DNA of 64,000 nt. Origin: Otatea glauca. Lineage: Eukaryota > Streptophyta > Magnoliopsida > Poales > Poaceae. Shown one piece after another: positions 10,863 to 21,649 of this stretch. Under the pieces are notes generated by a model, which was given only the letters and a program-made list of their open reading frames with translations, was not told the origin of the DNA and made no database searches. The position numbers and the translations under genes are program-made. The stretch covers positions 59,639,567 to 59,703,566 of the forward strand of contig CM070713.1 of the NCBI GenBank assembly GCA_036346275.1. The letters run 5' to 3'. Every line of letters begins with the position of its first letter. Position 1 is the stretch's first letter.

Positions 10863-12354
10863 GCCACCCAACCGGCGATAGTTGGGAGTACTGCGGATCC
10901 CCATAGAGTTCTTTCATAGTAGGTGAAAGTGCATCTAGGCACTTATGTTATTTTGGTGATTAATGACAAATGCATATAATGATAATCTATGAAATTGAGT
11001 AAATGTTTAACTTAGTGCTTAACAAATGAAAAACCTCTAATATGATTATATTGGTATGAGACTAACTTGTTATTGCCTGGTTGAGTATCAGTCTCATCTA
11101 TTTAGAGGAAAATCAAGTGGGATGGTTAAGCAAAGATAAGGTATGCAATTTTGGTATCTATTCTATATTTGTTATTGCATTCCTTTTGTGCAAATGCATA
11201 GTGAACTCCAAGTAGCATGTTGATTATATATATGAACATTGGTTCATGTCATATTTATTTGTGCATATATATTCATTTGAGTTCATTATGTGCTTTGTTT
11301 TTATTATGCATGTATTAACTAGAGTTAAACTTCATATTGCTATAGATTGACTTGGTGCATGCATGTCTTAGTTGTGTATCTTCTCATGCACTTCTCTTAG
11401 TGAAGTTTAATCTAGTGTTGGATCACATATTTACTCTTATTCCAAATATTATTTGCACATGTACAATTCGTGTACATTCTATCATGTGCTTCATTTAAGT
11501 AAAGACTGTGATCCTTGCCATGATTTAATTGATTCATCATATTGGCAATTATCTCTCTAGTGCATATAGATCAATTACATATTCATCATGATGTACTTAG
11601 TAGAGACCATTTCTTATGTCAAGTGTTTCCATTTATGATTGTGCTTCTTTATATGAAACACTTGTTGTAATCAAGTGCTCACAAATATCAATTTATTCAT
11701 ATCTATTGAGCTTTTGGGACTAATGTCTTTCATGAGTAGTTTGGAAAGAATTAGGTCCCGTATGTGTATGATGACCAAGGTATCTTGGAGGATGATCGTT
11801 AAGCCGAGGTCAACAAGACGGCGGTGTCACCAAGAGTTGAGGACTAAGTCAAGATCGACTTGGCGTGGAGATCGTCAGAGAGGATGATCAAGTCAAGGTT
11901 GATAGGACGAGAGTCTCATGAGGTGAATCGAGTCGAGTTGGACAAGGCGAAGATGTCATCAATTATATGGTGAAAGTCTTCATGCATCGACATTAAGAAA
12001 GAAGACGGCAAGTGACTATTTCTAGACTTATATTATCTTTGATTTAATTTGAGTCTAAGGATTGCCGTACTACTAAGAGGGATGCGATGTCGAATGACTT
12101 TTAGATGTGTCAAGTGCTCAAGTGATCCATCCTTGTGAACCTTACAAAGAGAGCGGTGTTGGTGGTACCGGAAAGTGAGGGTTGTAGGTCTCCCTTGGAT
12201 TCTTTGTGGAATCTGTGTTTATCCTTTGAGTTTTGGGTAGTAAGACCTTGTTGGTTGTGTAGCCCTCGTTCTTAGCTTTCGGTAGAGTCCAAGATCTTTG
12301 AAATCGGAGTCCGGAGTCAAAAGTTATGCTCGTTTTCGTCGGGCTGCTCAGTGC

Positions 12355-12515
12355 TGCTTGGACAATCCGGAGTATCCGACATTTGGTCCGGACACTCCGG
12401 GTTGACCCCCTCGGTGGCTGCTCTCAGTTGGTCCGGAGTATCCGGTGTTAAGTCCGGACACTCCGGGTTGAGCCCGGAGTGTCCGGGTTATTTATCCGGA
12501 GTCTCCGGGTTGTGC
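12355..12515 (+). repeat. LTR palindrome array 1, core TCCGGA
   Basis: Reiterated TCCGGAGTATCCG and TCCGGACACTCCGG units, upstream of the TATA box of the solo LTR. Confidence 0.85.
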
Positions 12516-12524
12516 GCAGCTGTC

Positions 12525-12558
12525 TCCAACGGCTAGTTTTTGGGATCTCTATTTAAAG
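12525..12558 (+). promoter_or_regulatory. Solo LTR core promoter: MSA-like box and TATA box
   Basis: TCCAACGGCTA at 12525-12535 matches the MSA consensus exactly; TATTTAAAG at 12550-12558 is the TATA box. The order is as in the other LTRs. Confidence 0.65.
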
Positions 12559-12717
12559 CCACCTTCTTCCTCATTTCGAAAAAGGGCTGTGTTCCCACTG
12601 ATTAGAGGTGCTATACCCTTGTTCTTGAGCCCCCAAAACACCTCTTTACCCTTAGATCTAAGTGATCCCCTTTGTGAGAAGGGTTGGGAAGAGTTGAGGA
12701 GTGAGGTGCTAGGTTGA

Positions 12718-13095
12718 GTGAGTTTTGAGTTGATTGAGCACTTGATTTCATCTCCAAGCTTGTTCTTCGTGAGCATTTGTTACTCTTGGAAGTTGAGGAC
12801 TCCTAGACGGCTAGGAGGTCGCCTACAAGCCACCGGAGCTTTGTGTGGTTGGCCGTGGGAAGTTTGTGAAGGCTGGTTCCGCCTCCGTAAGGGAAGGAAT
12901 CAAATGAGTGAAGACCGGCGAGTGCATTTGTGCAACACCGGGAGGAAGAGGGTTGAAAGAGACCCCGGCTCAAGTGTGACCGAGCCGCCCCAACGGAGAT
13001 GTAGGATCCCCTCAAGGATCCAAACTTCGGGTGAAAAATCATCGTCTCCAAGTTTGCTTCTTACTCTTGTTTTAGTATTTGTTTTTGAATCTTGA
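12718..13095 (+). other. LTR-internal ORF of 125 codons (R/U5 region)
   Basis: Open frame downstream of the TATA box, rich in Arg, Ser and Pro with a hydrophobic C-terminus. An equal-length counterpart with about a dozen replacements is at 53042-53419; the copy in the 3' LTR (from about 61908) is frameshifted. No family is recognised. Because the R region DNA is itself conserved, the open frame may be incidental. Confidence 0.3.
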
Positions 13096-13234
13096 AATTG
13101 CCCGATCTACTCTTTTGTTGTGTTTGGCTCCAGATCTACAATATCCCCAGGTTCCTGATAGCATTTAGATCTTTTGTATTCAAGTAGATTGTTGAAAAAT
13201 TGCAGGGATTTAAAATCACATTTCGAGGTCTTAA

Positions 13235-13425
13235 ATCCGGAGTATCTGAACTTCTGAACCCGGATAGTCCGGACATTTTGGAGTATCCGGAGATAAGTCC
13301 CGGACACTCCGGTCTGAGTCCCTCGGATCCAATCCGGAGTATCCGGACTCCTGAACCCGGACAGTCCGGACATTTCGGAGTATCCGGATAAAAATCCCGA
13401 ACACTCCGGGCTTAGACCCTCGGGA
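13235..13425 (+). repeat. LTR palindrome array 2, core TCCGGA (near U5 end)
   Basis: A second cluster of TCCGGAGTATCCGGA-like units near the 3' end of the LTR, about 700 bp after the TATA box. Confidence 0.85.
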
Positions 13426-13530
13426 GATTTTATTTAGCTGCAAATTTTTTATTCCGCTGCATTTAGTTACAATTTTTTTAATTCGCCTATTCACCCCCCT
13501 CTAGGCGTCATCCCCTGTCCTTTCAGTAGG

Positions 13531-13669
13531 GATTGAGTGGTGTATGAGAACAAATCGCAAAATTTACATGAGTGATGTAATATGCAGAAAATGTCGGACA
13601 TCATTTTCGCTCCACCCAGATAGGCAAAACGATCACTTGTTCCACCATGACAAACAATGTTTTCATTAG
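13531..13669 (+). pseudogene. BED-type zinc-finger protein fragment, 3' part
   Basis: Continues the locus split by the solo LTR. C-x2-C at 13583-13594, then H-x3-H-x3-C ending at 13660, then two residues and TAG at 13667-13669. The finger shares with the first one the residues after the second Cys (R-T-x-F-x-L), an Asp, an Asn and the HL.HH motif. The frame differs from the 5' part once the LTR and one TSD are removed, so an intron or a frameshift lies between. Confidence 0.5.
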
Positions 13670-13815
13670 TTAGTTCGTCAAGCAATTTCGTCACTATTGT
13701 AATGCCCTTGTAATATAATCTAATCTATTGCTTATTTTATCGTCTGAACTTTCGGTTTATGTGCCCTTATATATGTTCAACATATAATTTAAGTGCTTCG
13801 TGGGAACTATTCATA

Positions 13816-14391
13816 ACATGAGTTGTTGTCGACTATAATACTTAGGGTTATTGCACTAGTGGAAATTAGATGCAAAGCAAGGTGTAAATTAAATAATTTT
13901 CCAGAATATGGTAGTGCATATATGAAAGATCAAATGTGGTCCATTGTTCATAAAAATTCCATCTAGACATTATATTTTACGGGCCGCCGAAAAGGCTATA
14001 AAACATGACATGAGTTGTTGTCGACTATAATACTTAGTGTTATTGCACTAGTGGAAATTAGATGCAAAGCAAGGTGTAAATTAAATATTTTTCCAGAATA
14101 TGGTAGTGCATATATGAAAGATCAAATATGGTCCATTTTTTATAAAAATTCTATTTAGACATGATATTTTACGGGCCGTCGAAAATGCTAAAAAACATGA
14201 TATGAGTTGTTGTCGACTATAATACTTAGGGTTATTGCACTAGTGGAAATTAGATGCAAAGCAAAGTGTAAATTACATATTTTTCCAGAATATGGTAGTG
14301 AATATATATATGAAAGATCAAATGTGGTCCATTGTTCATAAAAATTCCATTTAGACATGACATTTTATGGGCTGCCGAAAAGGCTAAAAAA
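13816..14391. repeat. 192-bp tandem repeat, three copies
   Basis: Units begin at 13816, 14008 and 14200 with ACATGAGTTGTTGTCGAC (third copy one mismatch) and end near AAAAGGCTAAAAA. Copies are about 90 percent alike or more. No coding potential. Confidence 0.9.
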
Positions 14392-14814
14392 TCACACTCT
14401 CCCTTATCTCAAAATCGCACTCTCTCTGATCTCCCTCTCCCACCATAGTTTTGCAATTTCTAAAAAAATCAATTCTTTAAATAATTTCAAATTATTGATT
14501 GCCCGGACTTTTATTAGACACATTTATCAGTACCTAAGTTCAATGACAGTTGCCCAGCCACTTCCTCCAAAAGAAGTGTTTTAAATATCTTTACAAATTT
14601 GGATTGAAATTGTTCACATGCAATAACGCGATTTTGCTAATCAATTAGTATCGTCATACTAATTATAATTTTACTAACACCGTCATACTAATTATAATTT
14701 TGCTAATCATGTGGAGACAACGAAATTTGCTTTCTCTTCTTTTCTAATTTTACAAATTCTAATTTTACTAACCAAATGCATGCAGCGAAATTTTTCGGGG
14801 AGGGGGGCCCTTAG
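14392..14814. other. Intergenic, AT-rich
   Basis: No supported gene. A CT-rich stretch (14395-14450) and a short direct repeat of CTAATTATAATTTT near 14660-14705 are the only structure seen. Confidence 0.5.
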
Positions 14815-14930
14815 CCGAAACCTCAAAATTCGGCAAAGCCTTAACCGAAAAACCAGATTTTGGGTATGGGGCCCCTCCTTACCCAAAATCTGTTTTTTGG
14901 TTAAGGCTTTGCCGAATTTTGAGGTTTCGG
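14815..14930. repeat. Near-perfect hairpin (about 51-bp arms)
   Basis: Arm 14815-14866 is complementary to 14880-14930 with two or three differences; the loop contains GGGGCCCC. A third, direct partial copy of the phrase follows at 14942-14968. It could be a foldback element or a hairpin RNA source. Confidence 0.85.
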
Positions 14931-15505
14931 GAAAGGTTTAACGAAAAATCAGGTTTCGGGTATGGTTGGGCTTTTCATAAATACGCAAACATGTTGTATC
15001 GATTTTTAATTACGGATCGTATTTTGTACTGCTTTAAAAAAATTCCAAAAAATCTTGAATAACAAAATGTATTACTTAAAAATGGCTTTTGTCGCCACGC
15101 AAACATGTGGTATATTTTTGCAATTTGAATAAAAAAATGTATTATTTAAACAGAAAATTCCACCGAAGTAGAATGACGAACAAAGAAATTTGATTTTTTT
15201 CCTGAAAAAATATCAGACAAATAATTTTTTTCCATACCTTCATATCCTAAAATACCCTAAAATGTATATTCTAGGTTCCAAAATTTTTTTGTATATTTTT
15301 TTTAGATTTTTTTGCATAAAGGAAATTACCTTTTTTATTTTCTACTTGTTCCCCTTGAATTTTGAAAACTATTTAAAATTTCTCTAGAGCCTCTAAATAT
15401 TTTACTTGGATCCTAAATGATGTACACTGTTTGTCCAAATATTTTCATCTTTTTTGAAGTCTCTCCAATTTTTTTTTAAATTCCTAAATTTTCTGGCCGA
15501 GTACA
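14931..15505. other. Intergenic, AT-rich
   Basis: No gene. A phrase GGTATATTTTTGCAATTTGAAT at about 15108-15129 recurs at about 15753, bracketing the minisatellite below. Confidence 0.5.
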
Positions 15506-15507
15506 CC

Positions 15508-15750
15508 TGATGTCGCCCTACGTTTGGGCGAGTACACCCCATGTCGCCCTACGGTTGGGCGATTTTCCCCATGTCGCCCTATGGTTTGGCGACTTCTCTT
15601 TCTGTCGCCCTACGGTAGGGCAATTTCTCCTATCGCCCAATGGTAGCGCGAGTACTCCTCTCGCTCTGTCCACCTCACTGCCGAGTAAGCACTCCCCCTC
15701 TTGTAACCCAACCAACGGGCGACAGGGGTATATTTTTGAATTTTTTTGAT
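15508..15750. repeat. 29-31-bp minisatellite of TCGCCC..GGGCGA hairpins
   Basis: Five degenerate units at about 15510-15655, each with TCGCCC, a TACGGT-like centre and GGGCGA, so every unit is an imperfect palindrome. A last TAACCCAACCAACGGGCGAC segment closes the region at about 15724. Not coding. Confidence 0.75.
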
Positions 15751-15839
15751 TTCGTGGTATATTTTTGCAATTTGAATTAAAAAATGTATTATTTAAAAAA
15801 AATTCATACATGAATAGCCGAACGTTCCACTATTTAGCG

Positions 15840-17095
15840 CTATTTGTTTAGCCGTAACTTTTTATTCGTATGTCCGATTCGTGAACAAATTTCACCATTA
15901 GATTACTGATGACGAGAGGAACAACATGATATAAGACTCACTAATAAACGTCGCATAAATCAAATTTTACTGCCAAGTGTACATCAATTTATTACTATAT
16001 GATAGTTTATGTATACCGGTAGTAACATCTACATATACGGATAGTAAAATCTGTTTTATGCACTGAGACTTATATCAGTGTGTTGCTCTCGTCATCGATA
16101 AACTCTTCGTGAAAGCATTTAATGAATCGTAGTCATCAATAAAGGTTATGGCTAAATCAAATAAAAAACAGATTCATGTACAAACTATGAAATTTTTCAT
16201 GCATGTCTGTAACCGAGAGATGCAAAGATGCGTTTTCTAGTTATACATGAATCTGTTTTTTTGTTTTAACCATAACTTTTTATTCGCAGCTCCGATTTAC
16301 GAACAAATTTCACCATTAGATTACTAATGACGAGAGGAACAATATGATATAAGTCTCGCTAATAAACGTTGCATAAATCAAATTTTACTGCTAAATTTAC
16401 ATCAATTTACTACTTTATGATAGTAAAATCTATGTATATCGATAGTAGCATCTATATATATGAATAGTAATATCTGTTTTATACGCCGAGACTTATATCA
16501 GTGTGTTGCTCTCAATCGTTAGTAAGCTAACGGTGAAAATGGTTTGTGAATTGGGGCTGTCAATAAAAAGTTACGGCTAAATCAAAGAAAAACAGATTCA
16601 TATACAAACTACGAAACATATTACTAGTGACGCATAAGCGACTAGTAAAAATGTCCTCTGTAACATGTGTTCTAGTTTGTACATGAGTCTGTATATTTTT
16701 TTGATTTGGCTATAATATTTTATTGATAGCTCTGATGCACGAATGGTTTTCACTAATAGCTTACTGACGATGAGAGCAACATAATAATATAAGTCTTGTT
16801 AATAAACACTAACGAATGAGTTTTTACTGTCATTTTATCGAATGCATCATAACATTTTACTAGCGCACAGGCTGCTAGACCTCTGATGTAGTAGTAAAAT
16901 CTATGTATATCGATGTAACATCTATGTACACGGATAATAAAATCTGTTTTATGCACTGAGACTTATATCAATGTGTTGATCTCGTTGCCAGTAAGTTACC
17001 AGTGAAAACGGTTTGTGAATTGGAGTTGTCAGTAAAATGTTATGGCTAAATCAAAGAAAAATCATATACATGTATAAACTACGAATGGCATTTAT
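15840..17095. repeat. Chain of three foldback (MITE-like) units
   Basis: Three head-to-tail units of about 380-415 bp (about 15840-16195, 16240-16615, 16672-17085). Units 2 and 3 start near ACATGAATCTGTTTTT and end near AAACAGATTCATATAC, giving terminal inverted repeats; all share the AACTTTTTATT, TCACCATTAGATTAC and ACTGAGACTTATATCA phrases. The left end of unit 1 is truncated. Confidence 0.7.
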
Positions 17096-17120
17096 TAGTC
17101 GCCGCATATATATATATATA

Positions 17121-17498
17121 TGAAAATTATCTTTTACTCCCAGATGTAGTTACTCCCACCTCTGAAATACTAACTAAACCAACTTGAAATACCCCTTTAT
17201 CACTTTGGGTACACTCATATACTAATTATAAGATATTCCAAAGTGAACTACATGAAAAAAAATTGCAATGGAGTACATAGTTTTTAACGTATTTTATAAA
17301 TACCTTTATATATGGACATAAAAAGGAGTATGTTCAAAAATATATACATACCATCTCAGAAAAAATGTAAATACTACCTAGCTAATCTTATACGCTCGTA
17401 TACTACACGTACATACCCTCCATTGCGCGAGATATTCCCTACGTTGTGAGATACAACGTAGAGAGTAATTACTCCCGGGAGCAGAAAAGAGGCTTCCT
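17121..17498. mobile_element. TA-flanked foldback element, family B copy 1
   Basis: Bounded by (TA)n tracts. The core phrases TACTCCCACCTC, CCTTTATC and AATTATAAGATA are shared with the copy at 44960-45337. The ends are partly complementary. Probably a Stowaway- or Mariner-related MITE. Confidence 0.6.
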
Positions 17499-18139
17499 AT
17501 ATATATATATATGTATTTGATGATTACGCTAGTCTAAGAGATACTGTAATGCATTCTACTGATATAACTATCATTATACATACATACACTACTTTTCGAT
17601 ATATAAGACTATAGAGTTATATGTGTGAAGTGTACATCCTATAGAAATTTTTCGAGTTTCGCCACTGTCACTTGGTAACCCTGCATGTTCAACTTCAAGC
17701 CAATCTTGTGCATTAGGAATGTCACCATCTTCACATGTTTTCGTTATAGGGTCTGATTTCTTTGCTGAGTTTTTTTATTCTTCATTCTTAAATTGAATTG
17801 CACAAATATAATATCATTAAGCCTTTGAACATTTAACTTGTTCCTTTTCTTCGTTTGGGTCTAAACAAAATTAGCAAAGGAAAAATTACTAATTTAATTA
17901 ATTTAACAGAAAGATGCTATAAAGTTTAGTATAAACTCACTGAAGTACAATGACAAAAATGGAATATACAGGGTGTCCCTTGAGCTGCTGTTGGGCTGAT
18001 TGAAGCCATAGGCTACTTGACTATTGGGCTGACTTGGTGCAATTAAACGGATTTATGCGGCCGATTAAACGGAACAGCCGATTAATCGTCTAATGCGTCC
18101 GATTATGCGTTCTCAGCTATCAATGTCCTCTGATTCATA
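17499..18139. other. Intergenic; possible remnant of an element with ACGGCCGATTAA phrases
   Basis: No gene supported. From 18040 to 18115 the phrase CCGATTAAACGG and variants recurs; a matching segment (GCCGACTAAACGGCCG) occurs at 19002-19017 beyond the Helitron-like insertion. Confidence 0.35.
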
Positions 18140-18966
18140 TCTCTACTACTTCTAATTAGGAGTTGGTGGTAGTGGTCCGTTCTCTTTTAGAGTATCTGAT
18201 TCGTTGGATCTGATATGAACGGCTGAGATAGAAGAGGATTTAATCATATCTTAGATGGAAGGATTTTATCATATCTTTTTTGAATAGAAATATTATTTTA
18301 GCATATCTCTGTTCACATGTTCTTACTATGGAAGGATGTTATTCATATATCTTATAAATGGAAGGATTTTCTCATCATGTCCTGTATGGATAGAAGGATA
18401 TACTCACCATATCCTATAATACGGGAATTCTATCTCATCATATCTGGAAATGCATAGATTAAAAGGAAAGAATCACGCAACCAAATCACGTGCCAATCAC
18501 GAAGATATCAGGGAGACTTGGTTTCCATCCGCCTGCGTATGTTGCCTTCTGCTTTCATCTACTTCCTATTAGAGGGCACCCACTCTCATCTCCAAGAGGA
18601 CAGGTCGGTCGGTAGTGGAGACAAACGCAGGAAGAGAAGAGAAGAAAAAGGCTCCGTGCAAGAAGCAAGAAGATTTCCTGCAAGAGGAAGGCAATAACTT
18701 TCTCCTCCTTCAATGGTAAGGATTGATATCTCTCTACTAATTCTAATTAAGAGTTGGTAGCGATCGTCTGTTCTCATTCAGAGCATTTGATTCGTTGGAT
18801 TTAACATGAATGGTTGAGATAGAAGAGGATTTAACCCGATAGTCAAATCTCTTCGGAGGAACAAACTTTTCCTACTATTGAAACATAACTAAAGTTAGTG
18901 TTATTTGCAAATAAATTTTTTGTCGCAAATTGAGTTTTCGTTGCAACGCACGGGCACATGACTAGT
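18140..18966 (+). mobile_element. Helitron-like non-autonomous element
   Basis: The 3' end GTTGCAACGCACGGGCAC...ACTAGT (18940-18966) has the CTRRT terminus preceded by a GC-rich stretch, the form common in grass Helitrons. Possible 5' ends of the form TCTCTACTA.TTCTAATTA occur at 18140 and again at about 18731, so a second, shorter element or internal duplication is likely. Host A/T insertion flanks are not both clear. An exon-like stretch at 18590-18715 ends in ATG/GTAAGG. Confidence 0.45.
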
Positions 18967-19149
18967 ACATGTAATGTTTTGGTTGCCGAATCTGCATAGT
19001 CAGCCGACTAAACGGCCGTATCGGCCGTTTTTCAAAACACTGGTTTGGGTTCTAAGAAGTCCTGGGTTGGTTAGGTTGGGGGGTGGGGAAATCGGTTTTA
19101 TTACTATGGTTGGGTTGGGTTTGGACTGGGTTTGACCCAATAGCGGGCC
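18967..19149. other. Repeat remnant (continuation of the element at 18040-18139)
   Basis: Contains GCCGACTAAACGGCCG and a terminus-like CGTTTTTCAAAACACTGG, then GGTTGGGTTGGGTTTGG low-complexity phrases. No gene. Confidence 0.35.
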
Positions 19150-19237
19150 TGGACCATACCTTGATCAAGAGCCGCATCTAGGCCTTCTGCGCATGCCACC
19201 GCTTTCGATTGCATAACATGAGACAAATATTGCAGCT
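19150..19237 (-). pseudogene. RNase H-like (RVT_3) fragment, distal part
   Basis: Minus-strand translation from 19237 gives about 28 residues with the A.A.AEGLDAAL..G pattern typical of the RVT_3 RNase H-like domain after its first beta strands. It continues the fragment at 25683-25903 once the copia insertion is removed. It then loses similarity near 19150. Confidence 0.5.
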
Positions 19238-19464
19238 TGTTGGGAAACCACGTGGCCCATGAAGGCCCACAATGGTCCCTTAGCCGAAACCCTAGGCGAC
19301 TTATATAAGGAGGAGGAGGGTCCCCCCAATGTACAAGGAATCAGAAAGCAATAAATTAATTCTCTTGCTGTTCCTCCCTAAATCGTGTCTCTCTTTCTCT
19401 CTCTGTTCTCCACTTCAAATCTGTTCGGGAACCCCGGGCTATTCGATAGCGAGATTCCTTAACA
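19238..19464 (+). repeat. 5' LTR of the Bianca-like element (227 bp)
   Basis: TGTTGGGAAACC to CCTTAACA. Contains TTATATAAGG at about 19291 as a TATA box. Nearly identical to the 3' LTR apart from the hAT insertion. Confidence 0.92.
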
Positions 19465-19480
19465 CGTTATCAGCACGAAG
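19465..19480 (+). other. Putative primer binding site
   Basis: CGTTATCAGCACGAAG follows the LTR end directly. It resembles TGGTATCAGAGC in position and in the TATCAG core but is not the classical PBS. Confidence 0.55.
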
Positions 19481-20593
19481 CTCTACCGACGAATGGATTG
19501 AAAAGGTGAGAATCAGCGATTGAATCTAAACGCTTGTTGATTCTATGCATGCATCTACCCTACGCATCCGGTACTGTATTCGTCTCGTGGCACGAAGCTA
19601 CAGACGGTGTGAACCAATAATACAAACGTTTTTACCATTCATCCCAGAAAAAAAAAGAAAAAAAAATCGACGGCGACAGCCTCGGCTTGTGCACCTGCAG
19701 TGCGCCGCCGCCGCCGGCACTACGCTCGAGGCCGCCACCGGTGTTGCACCGGCCACCGCCGGCGTTGCGCCGGCGTTGCCGCCAAGCGCTGCGGCAGCGC
19801 CGTCGCGCCGCCGTCGTGCGGCCGAGCCCGCCGTGCGTGTCGCCCATCTGCCGCCATCGTGACGGTCGCCACCACACGCCTCGGCCTCGCCGTGGATTCT
19901 CGGCCGCACCGCGCCCGCGCCGCCGCGCCGCCGCCGCCATCGTCGTGCTCGGCCGCCGCCGTGCCGCCTCGGCCTCGCCGCCGCGAAGGCAGCTCAGCTC
20001 AGCGCGCCGCCGCCATTGTGTGCACTCGAAGCCACCGCTGTGCACGCGCCTCGGCCTCGCCATCGCCGCCGCCTCGGCAAGACAATGCGCCCGCGATGTC
20101 AGCCGTCGCCATCGTCGTGCTCGAAGCCGCCGCCGTGCCACGCCAGCCGCGCGCCGCCGCCGCCTTGCCTCGCTCGAGACTGTTGTCGACGCGCACAGAA
20201 GAAGAAGCAGCAGAGGCAGGGCTGTGGTGGCTAGCGGTGAACCCTAGCCACGCACGCTTATGGGCCGGGGAAGGGGCGAGGCCGAACTGGCCACTCGACC
20301 GAAGAAAAGAAAAAAAAGGGAAGAAAATGAAAAGAAAGAAAAGGAAAAGAAAAAAATAGCACAAAATTTGGAAAATTGCCAGAAAATCCAGAAGAATTAT
20401 TTGGCTCTGTTTTTAATTTTCTAGCTTTATTCTTTGCATTTATGAATATTCTTTATGAATTTTGAATTCATTGCTTTATTTAGTATACTAGAAATGCATG
20501 GAAATTTATTTTCTGTTTTTTATGCTTTTCTTGCAACCATTTTCTATTAGATTACACGCAGTAATCTAATGTCAGATTTTTGAAATCATGTAG
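19481..20593 (+). other. Long leader with a very GC-rich block
   Basis: 19680-20240 is extremely GC-rich (repeated GCCGCCG/CGCCGCC), flanked by A-rich DNA (19648-19668 and 20304-20355) and then AT-rich sequence before gag. Open frames exist on both strands only because stop codons are rare at this composition; predicted products are Arg/Ala/Pro low complexity. It may be a captured host CpG-rich fragment. Confidence 0.6.
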
Positions 20594-21649
20594 ATGTCTG
20601 GCATCGTGAATCGTGAGTTTGAAGAACTAGCCCCGCACGGTCAGAACTACCTCACTTGGGCATCGGACGTGAAAATCGTTCTTGGGGGCAAGAAGCTCCG
20701 TGCCGCGATTGGTCTAGGGTCCTCGCTGGACGCGAAACCTACCGCCGAGCAGAACGATCAAGCCTTGCACTTCCTCAGGCACTACCTCTCAGCCACTCTG
20801 AAGAATGAATACATGGCTGAGGAGAGTGCACTTGAGCTTTGGACTGCACTTCAGAAGCGGTTCGAGAAGCTCAAGTACACCATCTTGTCCCAAGCACAGC
20901 AAGATTGGGTACGCCTGAGGTTTACAGATTACAAAACAGTGCCCGAGTACAATTCTGCCTTGCACAAAATTTGTACCAATCTCTCCCTATGTGGTAAGAA
21001 GATCACTGACGAGGAGAAGATTGAAATGACTCTCTCCACCTTCCACCCAAATGCTATCCAGAGTGCACGCAGCTATCGTCAGGATGCATACAAGGAGTAT
21101 AGCGAACTGATTGATGTCATGCAAGTTGTGGAGTCACAAGATGATGTTCTACGCAAGAACTTCGTCTCACAGCCATCTGGAAGAGGCATTGGCACAGAAG
21201 TCAATGCCAACAGCTATAAGGTGAAAAAGCCCACTTATAGAAAGAAGGGCAAGCAGGGTGGAAAAGAAAGGTTTCAGGCCAAGGGAAAGTCCAAAGCCCC
21301 AATGAAGAAGGATGACAAGGAAAAGGCGCACGCCAAGCCGTATGGACAGCAGAACCAAATGTGATTCAGGTGTGGCACTTGGGGACACTGGTCGAAGATA
21401 TGTCAGGAATCCAAAGAAGTGATCAACGCATATCAGGCTAAGAGGAAGGCAAAAGAAAACGCCTCAGCAGAGGCGCACTTCGCCAAGATTGGTGATAATG
21501 ATGCCATGGATGAAGATACCCCACTTGTCTCATCCTCACAGAATAGCCTGGACATCGATGCTGCAGCCAATCTTATGGCAAATGAAGAGAAAACTTCTGT
21601 CGATGATATAGAAGTAGAAATTAATGCATATTTTACTGATTCCGTTTAA
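20594..21649 (+). pseudogene. Copia gag, stop codon in the zinc knuckle
   Basis: ATG at 20594. The N-terminal gag domain shows GQNYLTWASDVKIVLGGKKL at about residue 17 and ELWTALQKRFEKL, the capsid-forming region of copia gag. A basic Lys/Gly-rich stretch follows. At 21362-21364 TGA stands where the first Cys of the CCHC knuckle is expected; the rest (C-x4-H-x4-C) is intact, and the frame continues to the stop at 21647-21649. With the stop read as is, the product is 256 aa and lacks the RNA-binding knuckle. Confidence 0.85.

Larger units (their letters stand above)
10924..13525 (+). mobile_element. Solo LTR of the TCCGGA Sirevirus-like family, TSD GTAGG
   Basis: 2602 bp from TGAAAGTGCATC to CTGTCCTTTCA, flanked by GTAGG at 10919-10923 and 13526-13530. 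No PBS or internal sequence follows, so this is a solo LTR left by recombination. It is a close relative of both LTRs of the element at 51287-62793 but lacks their 20-bp duplication near the 5' end. Confidence 0.95.

Noticed and set aside
12803..13051. Antisense 82-codon ORF in the solo LTR, also at 53127-53375
   Set aside because: Lies opposite the conserved R region; its conservation follows from the DNA conservation.
19598..20364. Long open frames on both strands in the GC-rich leader block
   Set aside because: Stop codons are rare at this composition; products are low-complexity Arg/Ala/Pro with no domain, and frames overlap on both strands.
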